From positions 1-5,827 of the forward strand of contig JAJAYX010000613.1 in NCBI GenBank assembly GCA_026785985.1: DNA of 5,827 nucleotides. The letters are read 5' to 3'. The notes under the pieces are model-generated. The model saw nothing but the letters and a program-made list of their open reading frames with translations. It was not told the DNA's origin and searched no databases. This document shows, piece after piece, positions 5,331 through 5,827 of the stretch. A program made the position numbers and the translations under genes. Position 1 is the first letter of the stretch. Each line of letters starts with the position of its first letter. The stretch is from Rudanella sp. (GTDB lineage: Bacteria > Bacteroidota > Bacteroidia > Cytophagales > Spirosomataceae).

Positions 5331-5827
5331 ATGACTACCAAAGGTATTCTTCTGGCCAGTTTCGTTTTCGGCTTTTTCACTCCCAGTTTATACGCCCAAT
5401 CGAAAGCCGAAAATCTTGGCCCACAGGTCAATTCGGAGTATAACGAGATCAATCCGGTAATTTCGCCGGATGGTAAGACGTTGTATTATGCCCGGATCAG
5501 CCACCCACAAAATACCCACGGCGACAAAGGAAGTCAGGATATTTGGTACTCCGAAAAAGACCCCGGCGGACAGTGGGGGCCAGGTCGCCGGATGGCGTTT
5601 CCGCTGAACAAAGAAGACTATAACTGCCTGTATAGCATCACACCCGATGGCAGCACTATGCTCGTAAAGGGAGCCTACGTGAGCGGAAACTACGAAACAC
5701 GGGGGTTTTCGTTGAGCAAGCGAACTGCCAATGGCTGGGATGTTCCCAAGAAAATTAACCTGCCCGGCTACGAAGGCATGAGCAAAGGGCAGTTTCATTG
5801 CGGGTTTTTGTCGTCGGATGGAAAAAC
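5331..5827 (+). CDS. Exported PD40 beta-propeller protein, probably OmpA-family, 3' partial
   Basis: An open frame from the ATG at 5331 runs off the right edge after 165 complete codons without a stop. Residues 1-22 look like a Sec signal peptide: a lysine, then ILLASFVFGFFTPSLYA, with likely cleavage before Q23. Three PD40 (WD40-like propeller) strands follow: NEINPVISPDGKTLYYAR (38-55), SITPDGSTMLVKGAY (102-116) and the start of a third, FLSSDGK (159-165). The stretches LGPQVNSEYNEINPVISPDG and SQDIWYSEKD resemble Bacteroidota proteins in which N-terminal PD40 repeats precede a C-terminal OmpA peptidoglycan-binding domain. That domain would lie beyond the window, so the fusion is inference. 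The product should be in the periplasm or outer membrane; its molecular role is unknown. The start is 86 bases after psd. I see no convincing promoter or terminator in that gap; TACATTTA (5280-5287) matches the -7 consensus at five of six positions but has no -33 partner. Confidence 0.85.
   Translation, partial: MTTKGILLASFVFGFFTPSLYAQSKAENLGPQVNSEYNEINPVISPDGKTLYYARISHPQNTHGDKGSQDIWYSEKDPGGQWGPGRRMAFPLNKEDYNCLYSITPDGSTMLVKGAYVSGNYETRGFSLSKRTANGWDVPKKINLPGYEGMSKGQFHCGFLSSDGK

Noticed and set aside
5388..5798. Minus-strand open frame of 136 codons opposite the PD40 gene
   Set aside because: The plus strand here has a signal peptide and repeated PD40 motifs in frame; the minus frame resembles no family and is a shadow.

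Overview
The window looks like chromosomal DNA from a Bacteroidota bacterium, most likely of the order Cytophagales (Spirosoma-like). This is an inference from gene families and promoter style, not from a marker gene. The support is a TonB-dependent receptor with an N-terminal carboxypeptidase-regulatory-like domain, a DksA/TraR-type regulator without its zinc cysteines, a PD40-repeat exported protein of the kind fused to OmpA domains in this phylum, starts without clear Shine-Dalgarno sequences, and promoter boxes of the Bacteroidota form TAnnTTTG.

Layout. Positions 2-2341 (+) hold a TonB-dependent outer-membrane receptor whose first few dozen codons lie outside the window; the reading frame is open back to the left edge, so the ATG at 161 is internal. 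It converges on a DksA/TraR-like regulator (2379-2765, -). One 45-bp perfect palindrome (2338-2382) fills the gap and contains the stop codons of both genes. A 431-bp AT-rich divergent intergenic region (2766-3196) follows. It holds a good promoter for the regulator, two palindromes that could be operators, a probable promoter for the next gene, and an 88-bp block of degenerate 7-bp repeats arranged as an inverted pair just before the next start codon. Positions 3197-4477 (+) encode a glutamate dehydrogenase. Its stop codon runs into a second long inverted repeat (4477-4564), again built on a 7-bp TGGATAA-type unit. Then come a short-form phosphatidylserine decarboxylase (4579-5244, +) and the start of a secreted PD40 beta-propeller protein (5331 to the right edge, +), cut off by the window end.

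How the genes relate. They are mostly separate housekeeping or envelope functions: outer-membrane uptake, RNA-polymerase regulation, ammonia/glutamate metabolism, phosphatidylethanolamine synthesis and an envelope protein. Nothing shows a dedicated multi-gene system such as defence, secondary metabolism or a SusC/SusD pair. The most unusual content is between the genes: the stop-codon-spanning palindrome, and the two heptamer-based inverted repeats that flank the glutamate dehydrogenase gene in its probable 5' leader and 3' trailer.
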